DNA of 64,000 nucleotides from Streptomyces rubradiris. GTDB taxonomy: Bacteria; Actinomycetota; Actinomycetes; Streptomycetales; Streptomycetaceae. The notes under the pieces are model-generated. The model was given only the letters and a program-made list of their open reading frames with translations. It was not told where the DNA came from and made no database searches. Positions 50,765 through 59,807 of this stretch are shown here, piece by piece (position 1 is the stretch's first letter; every line of letters begins with the position of its first letter). Location: the NCBI RefSeq assembly GCF_016860525.1, contig NZ_BNEA01000015.1, positions 4,216,001 through 4,280,000 on the forward strand, given 5' to 3'. A program made the position numbers and the translations under genes.

Positions 50765-50968
50765 ATGAGTGTGTCCCCCATCTCGCACCCCATGTCAAAC
50801 CCGCGCCCCCAGCTATGGCTAATCACAGTCATCGTGGTGGTTGTGATCATCTCTGCCCGCGCGGCTCAGATCGTCAACGCGTACGTGGACGCAACCGCAT
50901 TCCTCACCTTGGTGCTTGGGGGGTTCAGTACAGCAACGAAGTACAGCAACCCCAGCAACCGACCATGA
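50765..50968 (+). CDS. Small membrane protein (67 aa) at AICE right end
   Basis: MSVSPISHPMSNPRPQLWLI, then a long helix (ITVIVVVVIISARAAQIVNA) and a second hydrophobic stretch (ATAFLTLVLGGFSTA). The last ~14 codons (STATKYSNPSNRP) are formed by the arm-type repeat, so the 3' end of this gene and the putative integrase arm site are the same DNA. GAAGGG precedes the ATG. Similar in style to the 48-aa protein at 15209. Confidence 0.6.
   Translation: MSVSPISHPMSNPRPQLWLITVIVVVVIISARAAQIVNAYVDATAFLTLVLGGFSTATKYSNPSNRP
50927..50950. repeat. Integrase arm-type repeat, right end
   Basis: Two AGTACAGCAAC boxes 13 bp apart (50927-50937 and 50940-50950), 84 bp inside attR; pairs with the left-end copy at 38329. 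Confidence 0.6.
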
Positions 50969-51033
50969 CCGGCCCTGGCTCGGAGGGACCGCGTGGTGGC
51001 CTCTATGACCCCCGCTGACCGATCTCTGTAGAG

Positions 51034-51077
51034 CTACGGATCAGAAGGTTGCAGGTTCGAATCCTGCCGAGTGCACA
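51034..51077 (+). repeat. attR of the AICE (44-bp core)
   Basis: Exact copy of 38237-38280; there is no D-arm or 5' acceptor strand upstream, so this is a tRNA-Arg 3' fragment, not a gene. A terminator-like hairpin follows. Confidence 0.92.
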
Positions 51078-51084
51078 GCACGTC

Positions 51085-51116
51085 AGAGGCCCTGTGGAGT
51101 GATCCACAGGGTCTCT
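51085..51116. terminator. Ancestral tRNA-Arg terminator
   Basis: AGAGGCCCTGTGGA, short loop, TCCACAGGGTCTCT (one mismatch). It was presumably the original terminator of tRNA-Arg before insertion. Confidence 0.7.
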
Positions 51117-51161
51117 GGCTTTTGCCTTGGCGGTGGCGGACATCCCTTACCCTCGCCACTG

Positions 51162-52034
51162 ATGGCACGCGTCTGGAAATGTTCGGGGATTCGCTGGTCG
51201 GCGGACGGTCCGGTGTTGGTGTGGGGTGGTGGGCGGGGCAGCGCGCTGCGGTGGGGGAAGCGGGTCGCCTTCGCTGTGCCGGAGGGGGGTGTGCGGGGGT
51301 GTGCCGGGGTGCGGGGGAACGAGTGTGCGGTGCGGGCCGTCGTGCCGGGGCGGAGTACGGGCGGGCGCTGCGAGGAGTGCGCGCGGCTGGCGCGGGCGCA
51401 CTCGGTGGCCGCCGACACGGTCGCGGACGACCCCCGGCCGTACCGGGTCTACCTGGCCTGGTTCGGGCCGGGCATGGTGAAGGCCGGCATCACCGCCGTG
51501 GAGCGGGGGCCGGCCCGGCTGCTGGAGCAGGGCGCCGTCTGTTTCAGCTGGCTCGGCACCGGCCCGCTGATGGCCGCGCGGCGCGCCGAGGAGTTGCTGC
51601 GGGCCGCGCTGGGCGTGCCGGACCGGGTGCCGTACACCGAGAAGCGGGCGGTGCGGTCGGCGCTGCCGGGCACGGCGGCGGAGCGCGCCGCCGAGCTGCG
51701 GGAGCTGCACGCGCGGGCCGTCGCGCTCGCCGGGTGGCCGGAGTCGCTGCGGCCCGAGCCCTGCCACGTCGTGGACCACGTGGGGGTGTTCGGGCTCGCG
51801 GGGATTCCGGAGGCGTTCGGTGAGGTGCTGGAACTGGTGCCCGGCGGGAGCGTGCGCGGGGAACTGGTCGCGGCCGCCGGGCCCGATCTTCATCTGGCCG
51901 TCGGCGGGCGCGGGGCCGTGGTTCTGGACACCCGGCTGATGACGGGGTGGGAGCTGGTGCCGGCCGAGTCGGCGGTGGACGGATGCGCCTTCCCCGTCCG
52001 GGAGTTCGGCAGGGAACCGGACGGGCTGTTCTGA
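51162..52034 (+). CDS. DUF2797 family protein
   Basis: 290 aa. An N-terminal part with CAGVRGNECAVR and GGRCEECARLA could bind zinc (two CxxC/CxnC pairs). The central block YRVYLAWFGPGMVKAGITAV followed by RGPARLLEQGA resembles a GIY-YIG-like core in layout. The family function is unknown. ATG at 51162 is chosen; the frame is open 21 codons upstream in DNA just past the att terminator, without a site. Confidence 0.78.
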   Translation: MARVWKCSGIRWSADGPVLVWGGGRGSALRWGKRVAFAVPEGGVRGCAGVRGNECAVRAVVPGRSTGGRCEECARLARAHSVAADTVADDPRPYRVYLAWFGPGMVKAGITAVERGPARLLEQGAVCFSWLGTGPLMAARRAEELLRAALGVPDRVPYTEKRAVRSALPGTAAERAAELRELHARAVALAGWPESLRPEPCHVVDHVGVFGLAGIPEAFGEVLELVPGGSVRGELVAAAGPDLHLAVGGRGAVVLDTRLMTGWELVPAESAVDGCAFPVREFGREPDGLF

Positions 52035-52174
52035 CGGCGGGGCGCCACCGGATGCGGCTGGCGAACGGCTCCCGGACGGCCGACGGACGGCTCCGGACGG
52101 TTCCCGGGTGTTTCTCAGAGAAATCACAGACTCCGGAAAGCGTCTTCTCAGAGCGCCCCGACAGGGTGGCCGGC

Positions 52175-52915
52175 ATGACCACGACCTCGCCCCAGGGGCG
52201 CACCGAACTGCTGAGGCCGGACGGGAGCCCCGTCCGGGTGCTTGTGGTGGACGACGAGCTGTCGATCACCGAACTACTGAGCATGGCCCTGCGCTACGAG
52301 GGCTGGCAGATCAGGAGCGCGGGCGACGGACAGGGGGCCGTCCAGGCGGCCCGCGAGTTCCGGCCCGACGCCGTCGTGCTCGACATGATGCTGCCGGACA
52401 TGGACGGCCTGTCCGTGCTCGGGCGGCTGCGGCGCGAACTGCCGGACGTGCCCGTGCTCTTCCTCACCGCCAAGGACGCGGTGGAGGACCGTATCGCCGG
52501 GCTCACCGCCGGCGGCGACGACTACGTCACCAAGCCGTTCAGCCTCGAGGAGGTCGTCGCCCGGCTGCGCGGGCTGATCCGCAGGTCGGGCGCCGCCGAC
52601 CGGAGGTCCGACTCGGTGCTCGTCGTGGGCGACCTGACCCTGGACGAGGACAGCCACGAGGTCTTCCGGGGCGGCGAGTCCATCCACCTGACCGCCACCG
52701 AGTTCGAGTTGCTGCGCTTCCTCATGCGCAACCCCCGGCGGGTGCTCAGCAAGGCGCAGATCCTGGACCGCGTGTGGTCGTACGACTTCGGCGGCCAGGC
52801 CAACGTCGTGGAGCTGTACATCTCCTACCTGCGGCGGAAGATCGACGCCGGCCGGGAGCCGATGATCCACACGCGGCGGGGTGCCGGTTATCTGATCAAG
52901 CCCGCCGCGTCGTGA
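52175..52915 (+). CDS. OmpR/PhoB-family response regulator
   Basis: 246 aa. Receiver domain (about 19-130) with acidic pair VDDE, phospho-acceptor Asp in AVVLDMMLPDMDG, Thr in LFLTAKD and Lys in YVTKPFS. C-terminal winged helix (145-243) with LTATEFELLRFLMRNPRRV and VVELYISYLRRKI. ATG at 52175 follows AGGGTGG. It overlaps the sensor kinase by GTGA, so the pair is co-expressed. Confidence 0.93.
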   Translation: MTTTSPQGRTELLRPDGSPVRVLVVDDELSITELLSMALRYEGWQIRSAGDGQGAVQAAREFRPDAVVLDMMLPDMDGLSVLGRLRRELPDVPVLFLTAKDAVEDRIAGLTAGGDDYVTKPFSLEEVVARLRGLIRRSGAADRRSDSVLVVGDLTLDEDSHEVFRGGESIHLTATEFELLRFLMRNPRRVLSKAQILDRVWSYDFGGQANVVELYISYLRRKIDAGREPMIHTRRGAGYLIKPAAS

Positions 52916-54561
52916 GCGGGTGGCGGCGGCCCGGTCCCCGACGGCGCCGGGCGGGTCAGCCGCGCACCCTGCGGACACGCCTCGTCGTCGCGTCCGTGAC
53001 GCTGATCGCGGTGGTGTGCGCGGTGATCGGTACGGTGACCACGCTGGCGCTGCGCTCGCACCTGTACGAGCAACTGGACGGCAAGGTCACCGAGTTCGCC
53101 CTGCGCGGGGCCGGGCATCCGGAACCCGGCGGCGGTGCCGGCCCCGGGGTGCCCCGCCTGCCGGACGCCGTCACCCCGGACACCAAGGTGGAGAACCTGC
53201 TGACGAAGGGGCCGACCCCGTTCGGCGCCGTCGCCGCCTACGTGCGCGGCTCCTCGATCGGCAGCGCGGCCGTCGCCCGGCGGCAGAACGACGACAACGG
53301 CTTCTTCAAGCGGTCCCGCGCCGACAGCCTGACCAGCGCGCAGAAGACGGCGCTCGGCACGGTGCCGCGGGACGGCGCCGCGCACACCGTACGTATCCCG
53401 GGCCTCGGCGACTACCGCGTGAAGTACATGGCGAGCCAGAACGGCACCGACGCCTTCTACGTGGCGCTGCCCACCAAGGACACCGACGACAACATCAACA
53501 CCCTGATCCTGGTCGAGGTCTGCGTCACCGCCGCCGGACTCGTCGCCGCCGCCATCGCCGGCTACGTGCTCGTCGGCGTCGCCACCCGCCCCCTGCGCAG
53601 GGTCGCCGCCACCGCCACCCGGGTATCCGAACTGCCCCTGCACAGCGGCGAGGTGAACCTCAGCGAACGGGTCCCGGAGGCGGAGTGCGACCCGCACACG
53701 GAGGTCGGCCGGGTCGGTGCCGCGCTCAACCGGATGCTCGACCACGTCCACGGCGCCCTGCACGCCCGGCAGCAGAGCGAGACACGGGTACGCCGGTTCG
53801 TGGCCGACGCCAGCCATGAGCTGCGCACCCCGCTCGCCTCCATCCGCGGATACGCCGAACTCACCCGGCGCGGACACGAGGAGATCGGACCCGACACCCG
53901 GCACGCCCTCGGCCGGATCGAGTCCGAGGCCGGGCGGATGACCCTGCTCGTGGAGGACCTGCTGCTGCTCGCCCGGCTCGACGCCGGCCGTCCGCTCCAG
54001 TGGGAGCACACCGACCTGGTCCCGCTGGTCGTCGACACCGTCAGCGACTCCCGCGCGGCGGGCCCGGACCACACCTGGCGGCTCGACCTGCCCGACGCCC
54101 CGGCCCCGGTCTCGGCGGACCCGGCCCGGATCCAGCAGGTGCTGGTCAACCTGCTGGGCAACGCCCGCAAGCACACCCCGCCCGGTACGACCGTCACCGC
54201 GCGGGTGCGCCGGCACGGGCCGTGGACGTGCGTGGACGTGGAGGACGACGGGCCGGGCATCCCGGCGCCGCTGCTGCCGCACGTCTTCGAGCGGTTCGCC
54301 CGGGGTGACTCCGCGCGCTCCCGCGCCACCGGGTCCACGGGCCTCGGGCTCGCCATCGTGCAGGCCGTGGCCGCCGCGCACGGGGGCACCGTGACCGTGG
54401 ACAGCGCGCCCGGCCGCACGGTGTTCACCCTGCACCTGCCCGCTCTGCCCGCTCTGCCCGCTCTGCCCGCCCTGCCCGCCTCGGACGCCGGGGGGCCGGT
54501 CCCGCACCCGCACTCACAGCCGCAGCACAGCGTCACCACACGGGCACGACAGGGGGCCTGA
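52912..54561 (+). CDS. Two-component sensor histidine kinase
   Basis: 549 aa. TM1 near residues 26-48, an extracytoplasmic sensor loop, TM2 near 205-230 (VCVTAAGLVAAAIAGYVLVG), HAMP, HisKA with H-box ADASHELRTPLASIRGYAE, and HATPase with N-box LVNLLGNARKHT, G1 VEDDGPGIP and G2 GLGLAIVQAV. The C-terminal tail has six LPA repeats and His/Gln residues. GTG at 52912 overlaps the regulator stop. Glycosyltransferase genes start 15 bp downstream, so the system may control cell-envelope glycan modification. Confidence 0.93.
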   Translation: MSGWRRPGPRRRRAGQPRTLRTRLVVASVTLIAVVCAVIGTVTTLALRSHLYEQLDGKVTEFALRGAGHPEPGGGAGPGVPRLPDAVTPDTKVENLLTKGPTPFGAVAAYVRGSSIGSAAVARRQNDDNGFFKRSRADSLTSAQKTALGTVPRDGAAHTVRIPGLGDYRVKYMASQNGTDAFYVALPTKDTDDNINTLILVEVCVTAAGLVAAAIAGYVLVGVATRPLRRVAATATRVSELPLHSGEVNLSERVPEAECDPHTEVGRVGAALNRMLDHVHGALHARQQSETRVRRFVADASHELRTPLASIRGYAELTRRGHEEIGPDTRHALGRIESEAGRMTLLVEDLLLLARLDAGRPLQWEHTDLVPLVVDTVSDSRAAGPDHTWRLDLPDAPAPVSADPARIQQVLVNLLGNARKHTPPGTTVTARVRRHGPWTCVDVEDDGPGIPAPLLPHVFERFARGDSARSRATGSTGLGLAIVQAVAAAHGGTVTVDSAPGRTVFTLHLPALPALPALPALPASDAGGPVPHPHSQPQHSVTTRARQGA

Positions 54562-54575
54562 GAAGAGTCGGTGCC

Positions 54576-56060
54576 ATGCGAACCGACTCTTCTCCCGGCA
54601 CCCTGCCGGCGCGGGATCACCTCCCGGCCGGAGACGCCGGTACGCCTGTCCTGGACGTAGTGATCCCCGTCTACAACGAGGAGAAGGACCTCCCGCCGTG
54701 CGTGCGCCGGCTGCACGAGCACCTCGCGCGCACCTTCCCGTACGCCTTCCGCATCACCATCGCGGACAACGCCTCCACCGACACCACCCCCCTGGTGGCG
54801 GCGCGGCTGGCGGCCGAGATTCCCGAGGTGGGCACCGTACGGCTGGAGCTGAAGGGCCGGGGACGGGCGCTGCGGACCGTGTGGTCGGCCTCCGACGCCC
54901 CGGTCCTCGCCTACATGGACGTCGACCTGTCCACCGACCTCAACGCCCTGCTGCCGCTGGTGGCGCCGCTGATCTCCGGCCACTCGGACCTGGCGATCGG
55001 TTCCCGGCTGGCCCGCGCCTCCCGGGTCGTACGCGGCCCCAAGCGGGAGTTCATCAGCCGGGCCTACAACCTGATCCTGCGCGGTTCGCTCCAGGCCCGC
55101 TTCTCGGACGCGCAGTGCGGCTTCAAGGCGATCCGCCGGGACGTGGCCCAGGCGCTGCTGCCGCTGGTGGAGGACACCGGCTGGTTCTTCGACACCGAGC
55201 TGCTGGTGCTCGCCGAGCGGGCGGGCCTGAGGATCCACGAGGTGCCGGTCGACTGGGTCGACGACCCCGACTCCACCGTGCACATCGTCAGGACGGCCAC
55301 CGAGGACCTCAAGGGCGTGTGGCGGGTCGGCAGGGCCCTGGCGACCGGTTCGCTGCCGCTGGACCGGCTGGCCCGGCCCTTCGGCGACGATCCGCGCGAC
55401 CGCGAGCTGACCGACGTGCCGCACGGCCTGGCCCGCCAGCTCGTCGGCTTCTGCGTGGTCGGCGGCCTGTCCACGCTCTTCTACCTGCTGCTGTACAGCG
55501 CCTTCCGGCAGGCCGTCGGCCCCCAGACCGCCAACGCGCTCGCGCTGCTCGTCTCCGCCGTCGCCAACACGGCCGCCAACCGCCGGCTCACCTTCGGGGT
55601 GCGCGGCCGGGGCGGCGCGGTCCGCCACCAGGCGCAGGGCCTGGTGGTCTTCGGTATCGGCCTCGCCCTGACCAGCGGCTCGCTCGCCGCCCTGAACGCG
55701 GCCGGCGACAGCCCGGCGCACTCCACCGAACTGGCGGTGCTCATCGCCGCCAACCTCGCGGCGACCGTGCTGCGGTTCCTGCTCTTCCGCGCCTGGGTCT
55801 TCCCGGACCGGACGGAGCCCGGCCCGCTCCCGACGGCCACCGCACCCACCCCGTCCCCGACGGCCACCGCGCCGACCCAGCCCCCGCCCCCGTACGCCTG
55901 GCCGCACCAGGCCCCCACCCACCCGCACGGCACCGAGGCCACCACCCGCCTCCACGCCGCCGAGGCCACCACCCGCCTCCACGCCGCCGAGACCACGGAC
56001 GCCACCGCGCGCCCGCGGCCGGCGCGCCCGTACTCCACCGACCCGGGGGACACCCGATGA
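54576..56060 (+). CDS. GT2 glycosyltransferase fused to GtrA-like membrane domain
   Basis: 494 aa. N-terminal GT-A domain (about 22-260): DVVIPVYNEEKDLPPCVRRL, ITIADNASTDTT and the metal motif YMDVDLSTDL. C-terminal GtrA-like part (about 290-415) with four hydrophobic helices. The tail repeats ATTRLHAAE units. Proteins of this type make polyprenyl-phosphate sugars and help present them across the membrane. ATG overlap (ATGA at 56057) couples it to a GT39-type transferase that would use such a lipid-linked sugar. Confidence 0.9.
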   Translation: MRTDSSPGTLPARDHLPAGDAGTPVLDVVIPVYNEEKDLPPCVRRLHEHLARTFPYAFRITIADNASTDTTPLVAARLAAEIPEVGTVRLELKGRGRALRTVWSASDAPVLAYMDVDLSTDLNALLPLVAPLISGHSDLAIGSRLARASRVVRGPKREFISRAYNLILRGSLQARFSDAQCGFKAIRRDVAQALLPLVEDTGWFFDTELLVLAERAGLRIHEVPVDWVDDPDSTVHIVRTATEDLKGVWRVGRALATGSLPLDRLARPFGDDPRDRELTDVPHGLARQLVGFCVVGGLSTLFYLLLYSAFRQAVGPQTANALALLVSAVANTAANRRLTFGVRGRGGAVRHQAQGLVVFGIGLALTSGSLAALNAAGDSPAHSTELAVLIAANLAATVLRFLLFRAWVFPDRTEPGPLPTATAPTPSPTATAPTQPPPPYAWPHQAPTHPHGTEATTRLHAAEATTRLHAAETTDATARPRPARPYSTDPGDTR

Positions 56061-58258
56061 CCACCCATGACGCCCCGCCGACGACCGCGCCCGGCGCCAC
56101 GACCGTACGGGAGCCGGCCGCCGGGCCGGGGCTGCCGTTCGTACGGCGGCTGTGGCGCGGCCGGCCCGAGGACCCCCGCTGGGCGCGCCCGGCCCTGCTG
56201 GTCCTGCTGGCCGCCACCCTGCTGCTCTACCTGTACGGCCTCGGCGCCTCCGGCTACGCCAACTCCTTCTACTCGGCGGCCGTCCAGGCGGGCAGCACGT
56301 CCTGGAAGGCGTTCTTCTTCGGCTCGCTGGACGCGGGCAACGCCATCACCGTCGACAAGCCGCCGGCCGCGCTGTGGCCGATGGCGCTGTCCGTGCGCCT
56401 GTTCGGCCTGAACTCCTGGGCCATCCTGGCGCCCGAGGTGCTGATGGGCGTGGCGACCGTCGCCGTCGTGTACGCGGCCGTGCGCCGCCGGTTCAGCCCG
56501 GTGGCCGGTCTGGTCGCGGGTACGGTGCTGGCGCTCACCCCGGTCGCGGCGCTGATGTTCCGCTTCAACAACCCCGACGCGCTGCTGGCCCTGCTGATGT
56601 CGGCGGCCTGCTACCTCGTCGTGCGCGCCCTGGAGGACGGCCGGACCAAGTGGCTGGTGTGGGCCGGGACCGCGGTCGGTTTCGCGTTCCTCGCCAAGAC
56701 GCTCCAGGCGTTCCTGATCCTGCCGGCGCTGGCGGTCGTCTACGCGGTGTGCGCCCCGGTGCCGCTGCGCAGGCGCTTCGCCCAGCTGGCGGCGGCGACG
56801 CTCGCGCTGGTCGTCTCGGGCGGCTGGTGGGTCGCGGTCGTCGAGCTGTGGCCGGCCTCCTCCCGCCCGTACATCGGCGGTTCGCAGCACAACAGCTTCC
56901 TGGAGCTGACCTTCGGCTACAACGGCCTGGGCCGGCTGAACGGCGAGGAGACCGGCAGCGTCGGCGGCGGTGGCGGGCCGGGCGGCGGCGGAAGGTGGGG
57001 CGAGACCGGCTGGGACCGGATGTTCAACTCCGAGATCGGCGGCCAGATCTCCTGGCTGCTGCCCACCGCGCTGATCCTGCTCGCCGCCGGCCTGGTGGCC
57101 ACGCGCGGGGCCCGCCGGACCTCGGTCACCCGTGCCTCGTTCCTGGTCTGGGGCGGCTCGCTGCTGACGACCATGGTGGTGTTCAGCTACATGGCGGGCA
57201 TCTTCCACCAGTACTACACGGTGGCCCTCGCCCCCTACCTCGCGGCCGTGACCGGCATGGGCGCCGGGCTGCTGTGGGAGCGGCGGCGCGCGGGGTGGGC
57301 GGCCGTCACGCTGGCCGCGTCCCTCGTCGCGGCGGCGGCCTGGGGCTACGTCCTGCTCCACCGCACCCCCGACTACCTGCCCTGGCTGCGGTGGCTGGTC
57401 CTGGTCGGCGGGCTGGCCGCGGCGCTCGGCCTGGTCTTCGCCGGCCGGCTGCCCCGGCGGCTCGCCCGCGCGACGGCGGCCGTGGGCCTCGTCGCCGCGC
57501 TGGCCGGACCGGCCGCGTACACCCTCAGCACCGTCCGGCAGGGCCACACCGGTTCGATCGTCACGGCGGGTCCGGCGGGCGCGAGCACGATGCGCGGCCC
57601 GGGCGGACCCGGTGGTGGCCGCGCCTGGGAGGGCATGCCCGGCCAGGGCCGGCAGAACCAGCAGGGTCAGCCGAACGGCAACGGCTTCCCGGGCGGCGGC
57701 TTCCCCGGCGGCATGCCGGGCCGGAACCAGCAGAACGGCACCGGCCGGAACCAGCAGGACGGCACCCCGCAGAACGGCACCGGCCAGAACCCGCAGAACG
57801 GCAACCCGCAGAACGGCAACCCACAGAACGGCACCGGCTTCCCCGGCGGCGGCCGGACCCGTGAGGGCGGCATGGGCGGCGCCGGCGCCCTGCTGAACGG
57901 CGCCGATGTGCCGGCCGAGGCGAAGAAGCTGCTGGAGAAGGACGCCGGTGACTACACCTGGGTGGCCGCCTCCATCGGTTCGCAGAACGCGGCGAGCTAC
58001 CAGCTGGCCACGGGTGAGGCGGTGATGGCGATCGGCGGCTTCAACGGCACCGACCCGTCCCCGACGCTCGCCCGGTTCAAGAAGTACGTCGAGGACGGCA
58101 GGATCCACTACTTCATCGCGGGCGGCGGGATGGGCGGTGGAATGGGCGGCGGCAACGGCACCGCCTCCGAGATCAGCTCCTGGGTGCAGAGCACGTTCAC
58201 GAAGGTGACGGTGGGCTCGGCGACGTTCTACGACCTGACGCGGAAGGCGGCCGACTGA
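56057..58258 (+). CDS. GT39/ArnT-like polyprenyl-phosphate-sugar glycosyltransferase
   Basis: 733 aa. About 10-12 transmembrane helices in residues 45-490. The ArnT/PMT signature includes NSFYSAAVQAGSTSWKAFFF, AITVDKPPAALWPMALS and FRFNNPDALLALL. After residue ~520 an extracytoplasmic region with Gly/Asn/Gln-rich repeats (NGNPQNGNPQNG) precedes a folded end domain (DAGDYTWVAASIGSQNAASY ... GRIHYFIAGGGMGGG). It probably transfers a sugar to a wall or membrane acceptor outside the cell. Coupled by ATGA to the GT2-GtrA gene. Confidence 0.88.
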   Translation: MTTHDAPPTTAPGATTVREPAAGPGLPFVRRLWRGRPEDPRWARPALLVLLAATLLLYLYGLGASGYANSFYSAAVQAGSTSWKAFFFGSLDAGNAITVDKPPAALWPMALSVRLFGLNSWAILAPEVLMGVATVAVVYAAVRRRFSPVAGLVAGTVLALTPVAALMFRFNNPDALLALLMSAACYLVVRALEDGRTKWLVWAGTAVGFAFLAKTLQAFLILPALAVVYAVCAPVPLRRRFAQLAAATLALVVSGGWWVAVVELWPASSRPYIGGSQHNSFLELTFGYNGLGRLNGEETGSVGGGGGPGGGGRWGETGWDRMFNSEIGGQISWLLPTALILLAAGLVATRGARRTSVTRASFLVWGGSLLTTMVVFSYMAGIFHQYYTVALAPYLAAVTGMGAGLLWERRRAGWAAVTLAASLVAAAAWGYVLLHRTPDYLPWLRWLVLVGGLAAALGLVFAGRLPRRLARATAAVGLVAALAGPAAYTLSTVRQGHTGSIVTAGPAGASTMRGPGGPGGGRAWEGMPGQGRQNQQGQPNGNGFPGGGFPGGMPGRNQQNGTGRNQQDGTPQNGTGQNPQNGNPQNGNPQNGTGFPGGGRTREGGMGGAGALLNGADVPAEAKKLLEKDAGDYTWVAASIGSQNAASYQLATGEAVMAIGGFNGTDPSPTLARFKKYVEDGRIHYFIAGGGMGGGMGGGNGTASEISSWVQSTFTKVTVGSATFYDLTRKAAD

Positions 58259-58285
58259 GCCCGGAGGCCGACCGGAAACTGTGTT

Positions 58286-58316
58286 GTACACCGTATAGCC
58301 AAGCTATACGGTGTAC
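58286..58316. promoter_or_regulatory. 31-bp operator overlapping a probable leaderless promoter
   Basis: Perfect arms GTACACCGTATAGC (58286-58299) and complement (58303-58316), 3-nt spacer. TATACG (58305-58310) lies 9 bp before the ATG at 58320, and TGTTGT at 58282 is 17 bp further upstream, so promoter and operator coincide. Likely site for the TetR protein encoded at 59808. Confidence 0.7.
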
Positions 58317-58319
58317 GGC

Positions 58320-59705
58320 ATGTCCACATCCCAAGGCCACCCCCAGCGCTGGCTGATTCTCGGCGTCATCTGCCTCGCGCAGCTCACCGTGCTGCTCGAC
58401 AACACCGTCCTGAACGTGGCCATCCCCTCGCTCACCCGCGAGCTGCACGCGACCACCTCGGACATCCAGTGGATGATCAACGCGTACTCGCTGGTCCAGT
58501 CCGGCCTGCTGCTCACCGCGGGCAGCGCCGCCGACCGCTACGGCCGCAAGAAGATGCTGATCACCGGGCTCGTCCTGTTCGGCGCCGGTTCGCTGGTGGC
58601 CGGACTCGCGGACAGCACCGGCCAGCTGATCGCCGCGCGGGCCGGCATGGGCATAGGCGGCGCGCTGCTGATGACCACCACGCTGGCCGTGGCGATGCAG
58701 ATCTTCGCGCCCGAGGAGCAGGCGAAGGCGATCGGCATCTGGAGCGCGGTCAACGCGCTCGGGTTCGCCGGCGGGCCGCTGATAGGCGGCTTCGTGCTCG
58801 ACCACTTCTGGTGGGGCGCGATCTTCCTGATCAACCTGCCGGTCGCGGCGCTGGCCGTGGTCGCGGTGGTGATCCTCGTGCCCGAGTCCAAGAACCCGCG
58901 CGGCGAGCGGCCGGACCTGATCGGCGCGGTGCTGTCCACTGTCGGCATGGCCTCGCTCGTCTACGCGATCATCTCCGGGCCCGGCCACGGCTGGACGTCG
59001 GCGCGGGTGCTGCTCACGGCGGCCGTCGCGGTGCTGGTGCTGGGCGCCTTCGCCTGGTGGGAGAACCGGACCGAGGAGCCGATGCTCGACATCCACTTCT
59101 TCCGGGACCGGCGGTTCACCGGCGCGGTCGCCGGGGCCGTGCTCATCGTGTTCGGCATGGGCGGCGCGCTGTTCCTGCTCACCCAGCACCTCCAGTTCGT
59201 CCTCGGCTACGAACCGCTGGAGGCCGGTCTGCGGACCGCCCCGCTGGCGCTGACGGTCGTGGCGCTCAACTTCAGCGGGCTGTCCGCGAAGTGGGCGGCG
59301 CGGCTGGGCACGCCGGCGTCGATCGCGCTGGGCATGGTGTGCATGTCCGCGGGCCTGGTGTCGATCGCGGAGCTGGACTCCGGCGGCTACGCGGGGACGC
59401 TGATCGGGCTGCTGCTGATCGGCGCGGGGTGCGCGGTGGCGAACCCGGCGATGGCGCACGCCATCATGAGCGCCATCCCGCCGGAGAAGGCGGGGGTGGG
59501 CGCCGGCATCAACGGCACGCTGGCGGAGTTCGGGAACGGTCTCGGTGTGGCCGTCCTCGGTGCCGTGCTCAGCGCGTCCGTGGCGTCGGGCGAGTCGCTG
59601 TCCGTCGGACTGGGCACGGGTCAGCTGGTGGGGGCCGTCGCCGTGCTGGTCGGCGGGTTCGTGGCGGCCGGGCTCCTGCGGCGGGCGGAGCGGGTGTCCG
59701 CCTGA
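58320..59705 (+). CDS. DHA2-family MFS drug transporter (EmrB/QacA-like)
   Basis: 461 aa, about 14 hydrophobic helices. Motif C-like VLLDNTVLNVAIPSL, motif A GSAADRYGRKKMLITGL, then GLGWSAV-type central regions. ATG at 58320 is preferred although a GTG lies at 58311, because no ribosome site exists and a -10 box ends 9 bp upstream (leaderless reading). It ends 102 bp before the TetR gene on the same strand. Probable proton-coupled drug exporter. Confidence 0.88.
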   Translation: MSTSQGHPQRWLILGVICLAQLTVLLDNTVLNVAIPSLTRELHATTSDIQWMINAYSLVQSGLLLTAGSAADRYGRKKMLITGLVLFGAGSLVAGLADSTGQLIAARAGMGIGGALLMTTTLAVAMQIFAPEEQAKAIGIWSAVNALGFAGGPLIGGFVLDHFWWGAIFLINLPVAALAVVAVVILVPESKNPRGERPDLIGAVLSTVGMASLVYAIISGPGHGWTSARVLLTAAVAVLVLGAFAWWENRTEEPMLDIHFFRDRRFTGAVAGAVLIVFGMGGALFLLTQHLQFVLGYEPLEAGLRTAPLALTVVALNFSGLSAKWAARLGTPASIALGMVCMSAGLVSIAELDSGGYAGTLIGLLLIGAGCAVANPAMAHAIMSAIPPEKAGVGAGINGTLAEFGNGLGVAVLGAVLSASVASGESLSVGLGTGQLVGAVAVLVGGFVAAGLLRRAERVSA

Positions 59706-59807
59706 CGACGCGGGGCCGTGCCGCACGCCGGCCCGGCCCGCCCCCCTTCGCGGCGGCAGCGGTCCTAGCATCTTGGAGAGCGAAGTGAGTGGGAGAAGGG
59801 TGCGCCG

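Larger units (their letters stand above)
38237..51077. mobile_element. pSAM2-type actinomycete integrative and conjugative element (AICE) in tRNA-Arg
   Basis: About 12.8 kb between the 44-bp att repeats. Order: int (broken), xis, rep, small spd-like genes, DUF2637 spdB2, traB, SCO3933-like, korSA-like; then rightward pif-like NUDIX, ATPase and a 127-aa gene; then cargo. This is the standard backbone of pSAM2-like elements that transfer double-stranded DNA through TraB. Integrase and probably rep are damaged, so self-mobility is doubtful. Confidence 0.92.
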
